This document shows positions 7,553 to 16,473 of a DNA stretch of 64,000 nt, one piece after another; within the stretch, counting starts at the first letter, position 1; each line of letters starts with the position of its first letter. The position numbers were made by a program, and so were the translations under genes. The stretch is taken from positions 181,986-245,985 of the forward strand of contig NZ_CZJT01000085.1 of NCBI RefSeq assembly GCF_900010755.1, in the 5' to 3' direction. The stretch comes from Paeniglutamicibacter antarcticus (GTDB taxonomy: Bacteria > Actinomycetota > Actinomycetes > Actinomycetales > Micrococcaceae). The notes beneath the pieces are model-generated. The model was not told where the DNA came from. It saw only the letters and a list, made by a program, of their open reading frames with translations, and did not search any database.

Positions 7553-8941
7553 CTACGTGGCCGAGCGGAATCGGGTGACAAGACCATTGATGACCAGCCC
7601 CAGGAACACCGCCAGGCAGAGCATCGCCCCAACCTCGAATGCCAGGTTGATTCCGGTGGCGTCTGCGTGGTGGTCTGCGCCGGTATGCGCGGCAATCAAG
7701 GCACCGGAGATGGCGGTTCCAAAGGAGCTGCCCACGGTGCGCAAGACCTGGTTGAAGCTGACCGAGCTGCCCAGTTCCGCGCTGGCCACGCTGCGTGCAA
7801 TCAGGGCTGGCATGGCCGCATAGGCGGCACCCATACCCAGACCAAAGAGCAGCATCCCAACCAGGATTTGCCAGAGTTCGGAGTGGGCAAGCCACAGCAG
7901 GGTTCCGGCGGCCGCCATGACCGCAGCACCGATGGGCAGCAGTGCCGCCAGCGAAACACCGCCTCCTCGACGGCGGACCAACCTGTTTGCTGTAAAACTG
8001 CCAACCGAGAGCGGGAACATCACAAAACCTGCCCAGAACACCGGGAGCGCCAGGCCGTATTCGGTGCTTGCCGGCGCCTGGGCAACCAGGCTTGCCAGCG
8101 AGAGGCCAATGTACATCGCCGCGCCGAGCCCGATGGCCGTGAGGTTGGCCAGCAGCACCTCGCCCTTCCTGAAGACATGCAGGTTGATCAGCGGGTGATC
8201 GCTGCGCAATTCAACGCGGACCCACAGTGCCAACAGGATCACCGCGGCGAGCAGCACGCCAAAGGTGAGAGGCGAACCCCAGCCCCAATGCGGTCCTTCA
8301 CTGATCCCCAGCAACAAGGAACCCAACCCGAAGGCCAGCAGGGTTGCACCCAGGGTGTCGAAGGGCGTACTCACCGCATGTTCATCGGGGCCGTTGGGAA
8401 TCACCTTGATGACAACGACGATGGCGCTGAGCACGAACAACGCGGCAAACCAGAAGGCCCACCTGAATCCGGTCAGCCCGGCAATGATTCCCGTCAGCGG
8501 GTAACCGATGCCGATGCCGGTGGCCACCGTGACGGAGAGGCTGGAGATCGCCCCCTGGGCCTTGGATTCCTGGACGTATCGGCGTGCCAGCGAGATGGTC
8601 ACGGCGACGATTCCGTAGGTCAGCCCCTGCAGGGTCCGCCCGATGAGGAACACCGTGAAGTTCGGTGCCAGTGCGGCGATGATCGATCCGGCAAGAATGA
8701 TCACCAGGGAAACCAGCAGCAGCTTCTTCTTGTGCGGGCCGTCGCTAAGCCGCCCCATCACCGGGGTGGCAATCGCGCCGGCCAGAAGGTTCAGTGTCAG
8801 CATCCACTGCGCGGTGCTGACCGGAACCCCCATCTCCTGGGAAATCGAGGGCACCAACAACATGCCAAGCGAACTGACAATTGCCGTGGACAGTGCCGCG
8901 TAGATCAACGCCGGCACCATGGCGGAACGGGTTTCAGCCAC
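7553..8941 (-). CDS. MFS drug exporter, DHA2 (14-TM) family
   Basis: About 462 residues and about 14 hydrophobic segments; motif A reads GRLSDGPHKK, and 'LGLGSLLLGISEGPHWGW'-type loops are typical of DHA2 proton/drug antiporters. GTG at 8941 is preferred to the earlier TTG at 8959 because GGAGG precedes it by six bases; it overlaps the MarR stop by eight bases, giving coupled translation. It is probably repressed by that MarR protein. The exported compound cannot be told from sequence. Confidence 0.87.
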   Translation of the reverse strand: MAETRSAMVPALIYAALSTAIVSSLGMLLVPSISQEMGVPVSTAQWMLTLNLLAGAIATPVMGRLSDGPHKKKLLLVSLVIILAGSIIAALAPNFTVFLIGRTLQGLTYGIVAVTISLARRYVQESKAQGAISSLSVTVATGIGIGYPLTGIIAGLTGFRWAFWFAALFVLSAIVVVIKVIPNGPDEHAVSTPFDTLGATLLAFGLGSLLLGISEGPHWGWGSPLTFGVLLAAVILLALWVRVELRSDHPLINLHVFRKGEVLLANLTAIGLGAAMYIGLSLASLVAQAPASTEYGLALPVFWAGFVMFPLSVGSFTANRLVRRRGGGVSLAALLPIGAAVMAAAGTLLWLAHSELWQILVGMLLFGLGMGAAYAAMPALIARSVASAELGSSVSFNQVLRTVGSSFGTAISGALIAAHTGADHHADATGINLAFEVGAMLCLAVFLGLVINGLVTRFRSAT

Positions 8942-9374
8942 GGGGTTCCTCCGTTCCAAGTTTTTTCAGCACGGGGATGGCGGATTTGAGGAGTTCGCGC
9001 TCGGCGTCCGAGAGCTTTCCGGTGATGGCCTGGGCCATCCAGCGTTCTCCGGTCCGGGCTTCTTGTTCCAGCCGTGTTCGTCCGGTTTCGGTCAGCACGA
9101 TCCAGCTGCGCCGGCGGTCCTCGGCATCGGGAACACGTTCAATGAACTCCCGTTCCTCCAATTCACGTGTTGAAAGCGAGATGGCTTGTGGACTGATCCG
9201 CACGGCCGACGCCAGTTCGGCGCTAGTCGCATGGCCGTGCTGCGCAAGATGGTGAAGGATGCCCACCTTGCCCGGCGAAAGGGTGCGTTCGGCCCGCATT
9301 CTCGCCAACAGGGGGCGCAATACCTCGAGCGTTTCGATGACAAGTTCGGGATCCGGGGTGCTTTCGGAAGTCAT
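8934..9374 (-). CDS. MarR-family transcriptional regulator
   Basis: 146 residues with a winged helix (ATSAELASAVRISPQAISLS, then ELEEREFIERVPDAEDRRRS), the wing carrying the D-x-R-R-R-x signature of MarR. ATG at 9374 is taken as start; an in-frame ATG at 9389 is also possible. It heads a two-gene unit with the DHA2 exporter. The perfect palindrome AACTTGATCAAGTT sits just upstream at 9392-9405, consistent with autoregulation relieved by a phenolic or antibiotic ligand. Confidence 0.88.
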   Translation of the reverse strand: MTSESTPDPELVIETLEVLRPLLARMRAERTLSPGKVGILHHLAQHGHATSAELASAVRISPQAISLSTRELEEREFIERVPDAEDRRRSWIVLTETGRTRLEQEARTGERWMAQAITGKLSDAERELLKSAIPVLKKLGTEEPRG

Positions 9375-9391
9375 TGCTAAATCATACAACC

Positions 9392-9405
9392 AACTTGATC
9401 AAGTT
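9392..9405. promoter_or_regulatory. MarR operator palindrome
   Basis: AACTTGATCAAGTT is a 14-bp perfect palindrome immediately upstream of the MarR gene; a further TTGATG half-site follows. It is the likely autoregulatory site. Confidence 0.65.
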
Positions 9406-9527
9406 ACTTGATGATATTTTCGCAGAGTACACCTGAAGATCAAGCACCTCCCTGGATGCCGGTCGAGCACTGCTTCTCCTCGGTACGCGCCTAGACCTTC
9501 GCCGGGCGGCAAGCAACAGCAACAGCA

Positions 9528-9574
9528 ATGGGCACCGTACCAGCCGTTCGAAAACGAGAAGATTCGGTGCCCAT
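9528..9574 (-). terminator. Hairpin at end of rbs operon
   Basis: ATGGGCACCG (9528-9537) and CGGTGCCCAT (9565-9574) form a perfect 10-bp stem just after rbsD on the minus strand. The loop is long and there is no T-run, so a terminator role is tentative. Confidence 0.4.
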
Positions 9575-9604
9575 GCCTCGAATGAACCGAGGGTAATACT
9601 GAGG

Positions 9605-9988
9605 TTAGAAGTCGACCCCGCAGTGCAGGATCACGTTTGCGTAGGGTGTTACTTCACCGGTGCGCACAATGACTTTCGCTGCAGGCAGCCGCTTCTTGAA
9701 TTCCTCGTGCGGGATGAACCCGGACTCCAGGCCGTGCTTCACGCACAATTCCTCCACCGAACCGCCCCGGGCTTCGGTGGCCAGCGTACTGGTCTCGATG
9801 CTGAGGTTCCGGGTGAGGGCCTCAAGCACCTGTTCGAAGCTGAGCAGGCCACGGGTCAGGGCCAGGTCGATGACCGTGGGCCCCGAAGGAATCGGCAGCC
9901 CGCAATCGGCAATCACCACCGTGTCGGTGTGGCCCAGGGTGGCCAGCGCACCCAAGAGCGGGGCGTTGAGAAGATCGGTTTTCAGCAC
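9605..9988 (-). CDS. rbsD: D-ribose pyranase RbsD
   Basis: 127 residues, matching RbsD, which interconverts beta-pyranose and beta-furanose forms of D-ribose so that ribokinase can use it. The N-terminal LLGALATLGHTDTVVIADCG contains the catalytic His of the family (about residue 20), and the C-terminus VRTGEVTPYANVILHCGV is typical. It is the last gene of the rbs operon, about 30 bp after rbsK. Confidence 0.95.
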   Translation of the reverse strand: MLKTDLLNAPLLGALATLGHTDTVVIADCGLPIPSGPTVIDLALTRGLLSFEQVLEALTRNLSIETSTLATEARGGSVEELCVKHGLESGFIPHEEFKKRLPAAKVIVRTGEVTPYANVILHCGVDF

Positions 9989-10019
9989 GTGTGTCCTGGA
10001 CTTTCGAGATCAGAGAGGC

Positions 10020-10934
10020 TTAAAGGTTTTCCAGCGAGCGCGGGTAGGAGGCCTGGGCCCCGTGCTGCTGCACGCTCAACGCGGCAAAGCGTCCGGCGAA
10101 TTCAGCAGCAACCAGCAACGAGTCACCCTGCGCCAACCGAGCGGCCAGCGCACCGGTAAAGGCATCGCCGGCACCCGTGGTGTCAACCGCTGTGACCTTG
10201 ACGGCCGGCAGGGTGTGCACATCCACGGAGCCATCCTGGCCGCGCTGGGCGACCAGGCAGCCTTCGCCGCCCAGGGTGATGACCACGGATTCCAGCCCGC
10301 GGGCACACAGCTCCCGGGCCATCTCGGACTCGGATGCCGTGCTCAGCGAGTCGCTGCCCTCGAGTTGCGCCAAAATCATGGCAGCCTCGTGCTCGTTGGC
10401 CACCAGCGGGTTTGCCTTGAGCAGGTATTCGCGGTCCAACTCGATGACCGGGGCCAGGTTCAACACGATGCGTTCGGCGGCCCTGTCCATGGACGCACGG
10501 ATGCCGGAGGCAGGGATTTCGCCCTGCAGCACCAGCACCCCCGACAGCTCGCCGACCGACTCAACTGCAGCGGCGTCCATGGCGGAGTTGGCCCCGGAAA
10601 TCACTGCAATGCTGTTCTCGGCGTGCGAGTCGACGCTGATGATGGCAACACCGGTTGCACCTTCGCCGTGCAGCACGCGGTCAACTAAGACGCCGGCCTC
10701 GACCAGCTGGCCCAGGGCGATGGGTGCGTGGCTGTCGGAGCCAACGGCGCCGATAAATTCGGTGGTGGCTCCGGCCAAGGCCGCGGCCAGCGCCTGGTTG
10801 GCACCCTTGCCCCCGGGAGTCAGTTGGTAGGAATCGGCAAGCACGGTCTCGCCCGGACCCGGCAGGCGGTTCATCAGTGCGGTGATATCCACATTGCTGG
10901 ATCCTACGATGGTTACTTGCACGTTCTGCTTCAT
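10020..10934 (-). CDS. rbsK: Ribokinase
   Basis: About 304 residues of the PfkB sugar-kinase family; it phosphorylates D-ribose to ribose 5-phosphate using ATP in the cytoplasm. Visible features are the N-terminal substrate-binding TPGGKGANQALAAALAGA and the C-terminal catalytic DTTGAGDAFTGALA with its base Asp. ATG at 10934 is chosen; an in-frame ATG at 10949 gives five extra residues. It sits between rbsB and rbsD in the ribose operon. Confidence 0.94.
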   Translation of the reverse strand: MKQNVQVTIVGSSNVDITALMNRLPGPGETVLADSYQLTPGGKGANQALAAALAGATTEFIGAVGSDSHAPIALGQLVEAGVLVDRVLHGEGATGVAIISVDSHAENSIAVISGANSAMDAAAVESVGELSGVLVLQGEIPASGIRASMDRAAERIVLNLAPVIELDREYLLKANPLVANEHEAAMILAQLEGSDSLSTASESEMARELCARGLESVVITLGGEGCLVAQRGQDGSVDVHTLPAVKVTAVDTTGAGDAFTGALAARLAQGDSLLVAAEFAGRFAALSVQQHGAQASYPRSLENL

Positions 10935-10989
10935 GTTCTTTTCCTTCATGCGGCGCCAACAGTCTCCCGGGGGGAGTCCCCCGGCGGTT

Positions 10990-11925
10990 TTACTTGGTGA
11001 ATTCGCTGACGTTTTCGGCGTTCACGGTGTTCACTGCCACGGCAACCGTTGCTTCAACGTTTTTGCCCTGGAGCACGTTGTTCATGATCTGCACCGACTG
11101 GCGGCCCAGCTCTGCCGGGTTCTGCGCGATGGTGGCCAGCAGGGTGCCCTTTTCCACGGCCGTGAAGCCGTCCTCGGTGCCGTCGAAACCGACGACCGAA
11201 ACGGACTTGCCGGCCTTGTCACCCAATGCCTGGATAGCACCGAGGGCCATTTCGTCGTTCATGGACAGCACGCCGGCAACATCCGGGTTGCCCTGGAGCA
11301 GGTTGGTGGCAACGTCAAGTGCCTTGGCACGGTCGTAGTTGGCCGGCTGCGAGGAGACCACCTTGATGTCGGGGAATGCTGCCAGGCCCTTGGTGAAGCC
11401 CTCGCCGCGTTCGTTGGTGGAGGAAGCGCCGGGGACGCCCTCAAGGATGATGATTTCGCCCTTGCCGCCCAGCTTCTCGGCCAGGGCCTTGGCTGCCTGC
11501 TCGCCACCGGCAACGTTGTCGCTGGCCACGAACGAGGCGATCTTGGTCTCGCCCACCGAACGGTCAACGGCGATGATCGGCAGGTTCGCGGCACCTACGG
11601 GTGCCAAGGCTGCGGTGGCAGCATCCGAATCAACGGCGTTGATGATGACGCCCTTGGAGCCGTCGGTGGCGGCGGTGGCCAGCTGGTTGGCCTGGGTGGC
11701 GGAGTCGTTCTGGGCGTCGACGACCGTCAATTCCAGGCCTGCCTTGGCGGCTTCGTCCTTGGCGCCGTCACGCAGGTCAACGAAGAAGGGGTTGTTCAGC
11801 GTGGAGATGGCCAGGGTGACCTTGCCTCCGTCTGCGGCCGGCTCGCCACGGTTGCAACCTGTGGCTGCCAGGACGAGGGCCAGGCCCAGGGACAGTGCTG
11901 CTGACTTGCGAGCGATGTTCTTCAT
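10990..11925 (-). CDS. rbsB: Ribose ABC transporter substrate-binding lipoprotein RbsB
   Basis: 311 residues. A signal peptide with lipobox LAATGC (Cys24) anchors it to the outer face of the membrane. The mature part is a periplasmic-binding-protein fold of the sugar class (VTLAISTLNNPFFVDLRDGA; IVVAVDRSVGETKIASFVASDN-like segment). It captures ribose and delivers it to RbsC. It lies between rbsC and rbsK, with GGAGAA upstream of the ATG. Confidence 0.94.
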   Translation of the reverse strand: MKNIARKSAALSLGLALVLAATGCNRGEPAADGGKVTLAISTLNNPFFVDLRDGAKDEAAKAGLELTVVDAQNDSATQANQLATAATDGSKGVIINAVDSDAATAALAPVGAANLPIIAVDRSVGETKIASFVASDNVAGGEQAAKALAEKLGGKGEIIILEGVPGASSTNERGEGFTKGLAAFPDIKVVSSQPANYDRAKALDVATNLLQGNPDVAGVLSMNDEMALGAIQALGDKAGKSVSVVGFDGTEDGFTAVEKGTLLATIAQNPAELGRQSVQIMNNVLQGKNVEATVAVAVNTVNAENVSEFTK

Positions 11926-11991
11926 GAGGGTGTTCTCCTTTGAACTATGTGGTGCTGAAGAGCTGAGGGGGGACGGAAAAGCAGGAAAGCC

Positions 11992-12957
11992 TTAGTGGCG
12001 GACGTTCTTGCGGCGGAAGACATCGAAGCCAACGGCAATCGCGATGACCAGGCCGATGACCACCTGCTGCCAGAAGGCGCTGACTGCCAGCAGGTTCAGG
12101 CCGTTGCGAATCACGGCAAGAACCAGGGCGCCGATCAGGGTGCCGGAGATGCGGCCGACACCGCCGGAGAGTGAGGCACCGCCGATGACCACCGCGGCGA
12201 TGGCGTCCAGCTCGTAGCCGGAGGCCAGGGTCGGCTGGGCCGAATCCAGGCGGCCGGCCAGGATCATGCCGGAAAGTGCGGAGAAGATGCCGGAGATGAC
12301 GAAGACCGTGACCAGTACGCGCTTGACCGGGATGCCGGAGAGGCGTGCGGCCTCGGTGTTGCCACCCACCGCAAAGGCGTTCTTGCCGATGACCGTGTAG
12401 TTCAGCACGAAGCCTGCCACGAGGGCCGAGAGCACCAGCACGATGATCGGCACCGGGATCACGCCAAGGTCGGAGCCGAGGAAGGAGACCGAATCGCCGG
12501 TGGCGATCGGGCGTCCGTCGGAGATGACAAGAGTCAATCCGCGCACGATGGTGAGCATCGCCAGTGAGGCGATGAACGTCGGCAGCTTGCCGAAGGCGCT
12601 CATGGCACCGGTGACCCAACCGCAGGCGGCACCGACCAGCAGGCCGATCACGATGCTGAAACCGTCGGGCAGCCCGGAGGTGGTCACCCAGTAGGAGGAC
12701 ACCATGGCCGAGAGTGCCGCGACAGAGCCGACGGAGAGGTCGATGCCTGCAGCGACGATCACGAAGGTCAATCCGAAGGCCATCACCGCAATGGTGGAGA
12801 CCTGGATGCCGATGTTCATCAGGTTCGGGCCGGTCAGGAAGCGCGGGGTGGCGATGAAGAGGGCCAGGCAGAGGACCACCAGTCCCACCAGTGCGCCGTT
12901 ATTGGCCAGGAAGGCCTTGAAATCAAAGCTCTTTTGTGTGGTGGCTACGCTGCTCAT
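11992..12957 (-). CDS. rbsC: Ribose ABC transporter permease RbsC
   Basis: 321 residues, about 8-10 transmembrane helices, BPD_transp_2 family. The conserved AFGLTFVIVAAGIDLSVGSV and GYELDAIAAVVIGGASLSGG blocks are diagnostic for RbsC-type permeases. Its ATG overlaps the rbsA stop (TAATG), so translation is coupled. It forms the membrane channel with RbsA as ATPase and RbsB as binding protein. Confidence 0.95.
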   Translation of the reverse strand: MSSVATTQKSFDFKAFLANNGALVGLVVLCLALFIATPRFLTGPNLMNIGIQVSTIAVMAFGLTFVIVAAGIDLSVGSVAALSAMVSSYWVTTSGLPDGFSIVIGLLVGAACGWVTGAMSAFGKLPTFIASLAMLTIVRGLTLVISDGRPIATGDSVSFLGSDLGVIPVPIIVLVLSALVAGFVLNYTVIGKNAFAVGGNTEAARLSGIPVKRVLVTVFVISGIFSALSGMILAGRLDSAQPTLASGYELDAIAAVVIGGASLSGGVGRISGTLIGALVLAVIRNGLNLLAVSAFWQQVVIGLVIAIAVGFDVFRRKNVRH

Positions 12958-14471
12958 TAGTTGTTTCCTACTTCGTTTTCACGGTGCACATTACTCACTG
13001 CCAATTGCATGATGGCGTCTTGCGTTGCTTCGCCGGTTTCCAGTTCGCCGGCAATGCGGCCCTGGCTCATCACCAGGACGCGGTCGGACATGCCCAGGAC
13101 TTCGGGCAGTTCGCTGGAGGCCATCAACACACAGCCCCCGGAGGAGGTGATCTCATTGATCAGCTCGTAGATTTCAACCTTCGCCCCGACGTCGACGCCA
13201 CGGGTTGGTTCATCCAGGAGCAGGACCTTGGATCCGGCGGTGAACCAGCGGCCAAAGACGGCCTTTTGCTGGTTGCCGCCGGAGAGCGAACGGATCGGCT
13301 GGTCGATCGATCCCATGCGGATGCGCAGGCGTTCGGCGACGTTTTCGGCGCGTTCGCGCTGGCCCTTCTGATCCACCAGGCCGAACCTGGAGGTGGATGC
13401 CATGGTGGCAAACCCGATGTTCTCGGCCACCGAGGCGTCGAGCACCAATCCTTGGGTCTTGCGGTCCTCGGGCACGTGCCCGATTCCGGCGCGGGTGGCG
13501 GCGGCAACGTCGTTGCCGGCCAACCGGGAACCGGCGACGCTGACCGAGCCGGTTTGGTAGGCGTCGGCCCCTGCGATGCAGCGGATCAATTCGGTGCGTC
13601 CGGCGCCCATGAGCCCTGCCAGGGCAACGACCTCGCCGGGGCGGACCTCGAAGTTGATGTCCGAGAGCATTGAAGTGCCAAGTCCCTTGACGCTCAGCAG
13701 GGCGGTGTCCGCCACTTCGCTGCGCACGCGCGGGAATTGCTCGTCGATTTCGCGTCCCACCATGAGACGGACAAGTTCGTTTTCGTCGGTGTCGGCCGGG
13801 ACCGTGGCAATGAACTGGCCGTCGCGCAACACGTTGACGAAGTCGCCGATTTCGGCGATCTCGTCGAGGTGGTGGCTGATGAAGACCATGCCGACGCCCT
13901 TGGCCTTGAGGCCGCGCACCACCTCGAAGAGCTGGTGGATTTCGGCGGTGGTCAGCGCCGCGGTGGGCTCGTCAAGGATCAGCACGCGGGCATCGAGTGA
14001 AAGTGCCTTGGCAATTTCGACCAGCTGCTGCTGGGCCAGGCCCAACTCGGACACCTTGGTGTCCACGTGAAGCTGCAGGCCAATCAAATCCAGCGCCGCG
14101 CAGGCGATGCGGCGCATCTCCTTGCGGTTGATGATCCCGAAGCGGCGCGGAACCCGGCCCAGGGTGATGTTTTCGGCGATGGTCATGCTTGGCACCAGGT
14201 TCAGTTCCTGGTGGATGGTCGCGATACCCAGGGCTTCGGAAGCCTTGGTGTCCGGGATTTTCACTTGCTCGCCATCGAGCAAGATGCGTCCGCCATCGGG
14301 CGGGTGCACCCCGGCAATCATTTTGATCAGGGTCGATTTGCCGGCACCGTTTTCACCCAACAGGACCGAAACCTTGCCTGCGTGCACCTCAACGGTGACG
14401 TTGTTGATCACTTGGATGCGACCGAATGACTTGCAGACCTTGTCAAGGACCAGCAGCGGTTCGTTGCTCAT
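12957..14471 (-). CDS. rbsA: Ribose ABC transporter ATPase RbsA
   Basis: 504 residues with two tandem ATPase domains, as in sugar importers of this class. Domain 1 has Walker A GENGAGKST (about 37-45) and Walker B VLILDEPTAALT; domain 2 has a degenerate P-loop GLMGAGRTE, the signature LSGGNQQK and VLLLDEPTRGVD. The start overlaps the rbsR stop (ATGA). It energises ribose uptake through RbsC. Confidence 0.95.
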   Translation of the reverse strand: MSNEPLLVLDKVCKSFGRIQVINNVTVEVHAGKVSVLLGENGAGKSTLIKMIAGVHPPDGGRILLDGEQVKIPDTKASEALGIATIHQELNLVPSMTIAENITLGRVPRRFGIINRKEMRRIACAALDLIGLQLHVDTKVSELGLAQQQLVEIAKALSLDARVLILDEPTAALTTAEIHQLFEVVRGLKAKGVGMVFISHHLDEIAEIGDFVNVLRDGQFIATVPADTDENELVRLMVGREIDEQFPRVRSEVADTALLSVKGLGTSMLSDINFEVRPGEVVALAGLMGAGRTELIRCIAGADAYQTGSVSVAGSRLAGNDVAAATRAGIGHVPEDRKTQGLVLDASVAENIGFATMASTSRFGLVDQKGQRERAENVAERLRIRMGSIDQPIRSLSGGNQQKAVFGRWFTAGSKVLLLDEPTRGVDVGAKVEIYELINEITSSGGCVLMASSELPEVLGMSDRVLVMSQGRIAGELETGEATQDAIMQLAVSNVHRENEVGNN

Positions 14472-15523
14472 GGGCGGGTACCTTCCGTGTGGACAGCATT
14501 TTCTGGCGGTGCGGTTGCGACCGAGGGCCGCAGGGTAAAGCTGCTGACAAGTTCCAGCGGGTCAGCTTCTTCTTGTCTGATCACAGCCAGCAATGCCTGG
14601 ACCGCTGCGCGGCCCATGGCTTCGAGGTTGTGGCTGATGGTGGCGATGGGAGGATCATGCATCAACAGCGCGTCAACCTCGTCGAACGCAACCACCGAGA
14701 AATCAGTCCCGACCTTTGCGCGAAGTTCACGCCAAACTTTCAGTGCGCCGATGGCCATGGGCGCATCGGCAATGATCACCGCGCTGGGTGCCAACGGGTG
14801 GGCCAGGAACCAGCGGGCGCCATCGGCACCGGATGCCGTGCGGAAGTCGCCGGCAAAGTGCAGGGCCGCATCCGTTGGCAGGCCGTTGGCCTCAAGGGCC
14901 GCGTCGAAGGCCCGGTGGCGTTCGAGGGCAGTGGAAGCGTGCTTGGGTCCGCCGATGAAGGCAATGCGTCGGTGTCCGTTGGACTTAAGTGCGGCGATTG
15001 CTTCGTTGAGGGCTTCGCGGCTCTGCGCGGTGATGTTGGGGACGGCGATGTCATGCAGGGTCCGGTCCACGAACACCATCGGGATCTCACTATCAACGAT
15101 CCGGCGCATCATCGACGTTGCGGTGCCCGCCTGTTCGCCGAGCCCCTGCGGGACCACGATCATTCCGTCGACGCGGCGCGAGAGCATGGTGGCCAGGAAG
15201 TCGTCCTGCTGCGCAGAGTCTTCGTTGGCATTGCCGATGAACGTCATCAAACCGGCGGCACGGGCGTGCTGTTCCACAGCGTGGGCAAGATCGGAGAAAT
15301 AGGGGTTACGCACATCGGAAATCAGTAGCGCAATGGAATCCGTCTTGGTCGATCTCAGCGATCGGGCCTGGGCATTGGGCAAGAACCCCAATTCCTCGAC
15401 TGCAGCTTCGACCCTGGCGCGGGCCTCCGGCGAGGTCGCGGGATTTCCCGAGAGCACGCGCGAAGCAGTCGCCGGTGACACCCCGGCAATCCGGGCGACG
15501 TCCTTGATGGTGACAGCATTCAT
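14468..15523 (-). CDS. rbsR: LacI-family repressor of the ribose operon
   Basis: 351 residues: N-terminal LacI helix-turn-helix with hinge (MNAVTIKDVARIAGVSPATA, then SRVLSG), followed by a sugar-binding-protein-like effector domain. It is the first gene of the rbs operon and overlaps rbsA, so it is probably autorepressed; ribose or a phosphate derivative is the expected inducer by analogy to RbsR. The 34-bp palindrome 25 bp upstream is its evident operator. Confidence 0.92.
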   Translation of the reverse strand: MNAVTIKDVARIAGVSPATASRVLSGNPATSPEARARVEAAVEELGFLPNAQARSLRSTKTDSIALLISDVRNPYFSDLAHAVEQHARAAGLMTFIGNANEDSAQQDDFLATMLSRRVDGMIVVPQGLGEQAGTATSMMRRIVDSEIPMVFVDRTLHDIAVPNITAQSREALNEAIAALKSNGHRRIAFIGGPKHASTALERHRAFDAALEANGLPTDAALHFAGDFRTASGADGARWFLAHPLAPSAVIIADAPMAIGALKVWRELRAKVGTDFSVVAFDEVDALLMHDPPIATISHNLEAMGRAAVQALLAVIRQEEADPLELVSSFTLRPSVATAPPENAVHTEGTRP

Positions 15524-15547
15524 GGTGAAAAAGCCCCTTTGCTTAAT

Positions 15548-15581
15548 CTATGAAATCGATTCCATGGAATCGATTTCATAG
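15548..15581. promoter_or_regulatory. RbsR operator, 34-bp perfect palindrome
   Basis: Half-site CTATGAAATCGATTCCA followed directly by its exact complement, 34 bp in all. It contains two overlapping LacI-type sites, each centred on a CG within ATCGAT, 16 bp apart, plus the central TCCATGGA. It lies upstream of rbsR and probably controls the whole six-gene operon. Confidence 0.88.
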
Positions 15582-15702
15582 TATTCCGCAACACACTGGG
15601 AGTGTCAAAAGCGGGCATCTTCTCGCGCGGAAGCAGGCCAGACAAAAGAGCGACCCCGCCCTCGGCGCACAAACACCTAAGGGGAGGTCGCAGCGGCTTT
15701 GG

Positions 15703-16464
15703 TTACGAAATCTTGCGCCGGTATGCAGCCATCGCGAAGAAGTACGCGACCACGAGGATGCCTACGCACCAGGCAATCGCAATCCAGAGGTCGGAGCCAA
15801 CCTGCTGCTGGTTCAACAGGTCGCGGATCGAGTTGACGATGGATGTCACCGGCTGGTTCTCGGCAAAGGCGCGGACCGGGGCCGGCATGGTCTCGGTGGG
15901 CACAAAGGCCGAGCTGATGAAGGGCAGGAAGATCAGCGGGTAGGAAAACGCGCTCGCACCGTCAACGGTCTTGGCCGACAGGCCGGCAATGACCGCCAGC
16001 CAGGTCAGTGCGAGGGTGAACAGGACCAGGAGTCCGGCGACGCCCAACCATTGGACCACCCCGGCCCCGGAGCGGAACCCCATCAACAGTGCCATGAGCA
16101 CCACCACCACCAGCGAAACCAGGTTGGCCACCAGTGAGGTCAACACGTGCGCCCACAGCACCGACGAGCGGGCGATCGGCATGGACTGGAAGCGTTCGAA
16201 GATCCCGCCCTTCAGGTCAAGGAACAGCCGGTAGGCGGTGTAGGAAATGCCCGAGGCGATGGTGATGAGCAGGATGCCCGGCAACAGGTAGTTCACGTAC
16301 GAATCGGTCCCCGTGTTGATCGCCCCGCCGAAGACAAAGACGAACAGGAGCATGAAGGCGATCGGCATGATCGCGGTGGTGATGATGGTGTCCATGCTGC
16401 GCGAAATGTGGCGCAGGGAGCGGCCCAGCAGCACCGAGGTGTCGCTTAAGAAATGCTGGCTCAT
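15703..16464 (-). CDS. ABC-2 type exporter permease (DrrB-like)
   Basis: 253 residues with six hydrophobic segments of the ABC-2 family (DTIITTAIMPIAFMLLFVFV; GISYTAYRLFLDLKGGIFER, the latter including the E-R-F motif typical of antibiotic exporters). It follows the ATPase gene by 9 bp and forms with it a DrrAB-type efflux pump for a hydrophobic compound. The substrate is unknown. Confidence 0.9.
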   Translation of the reverse strand: MSQHFLSDTSVLLGRSLRHISRSMDTIITTAIMPIAFMLLFVFVFGGAINTGTDSYVNYLLPGILLITIASGISYTAYRLFLDLKGGIFERFQSMPIARSSVLWAHVLTSLVANLVSLVVVVLMALLMGFRSGAGVVQWLGVAGLLVLFTLALTWLAVIAGLSAKTVDGASAFSYPLIFLPFISSAFVPTETMPAPVRAFAENQPVTSIVNSIRDLLNQQQVGSDLWIAIAWCVGILVVAYFFAMAAYRRKIS

Positions 16465-16473
16465 GGTCTTTCC

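Noticed and set aside
7340..8989. 549-codon plus-strand open frame
   Set aside because: Only its first 50 codons resemble a protein (PucR end, reported as a remnant); the rest is antisense to the DHA2 exporter.
10882..11904. Open frames on the plus strand across rbsK and rbsB
   Set aside because: Shadows of well-conserved rbs genes, with Gly/Val/His-rich composition.
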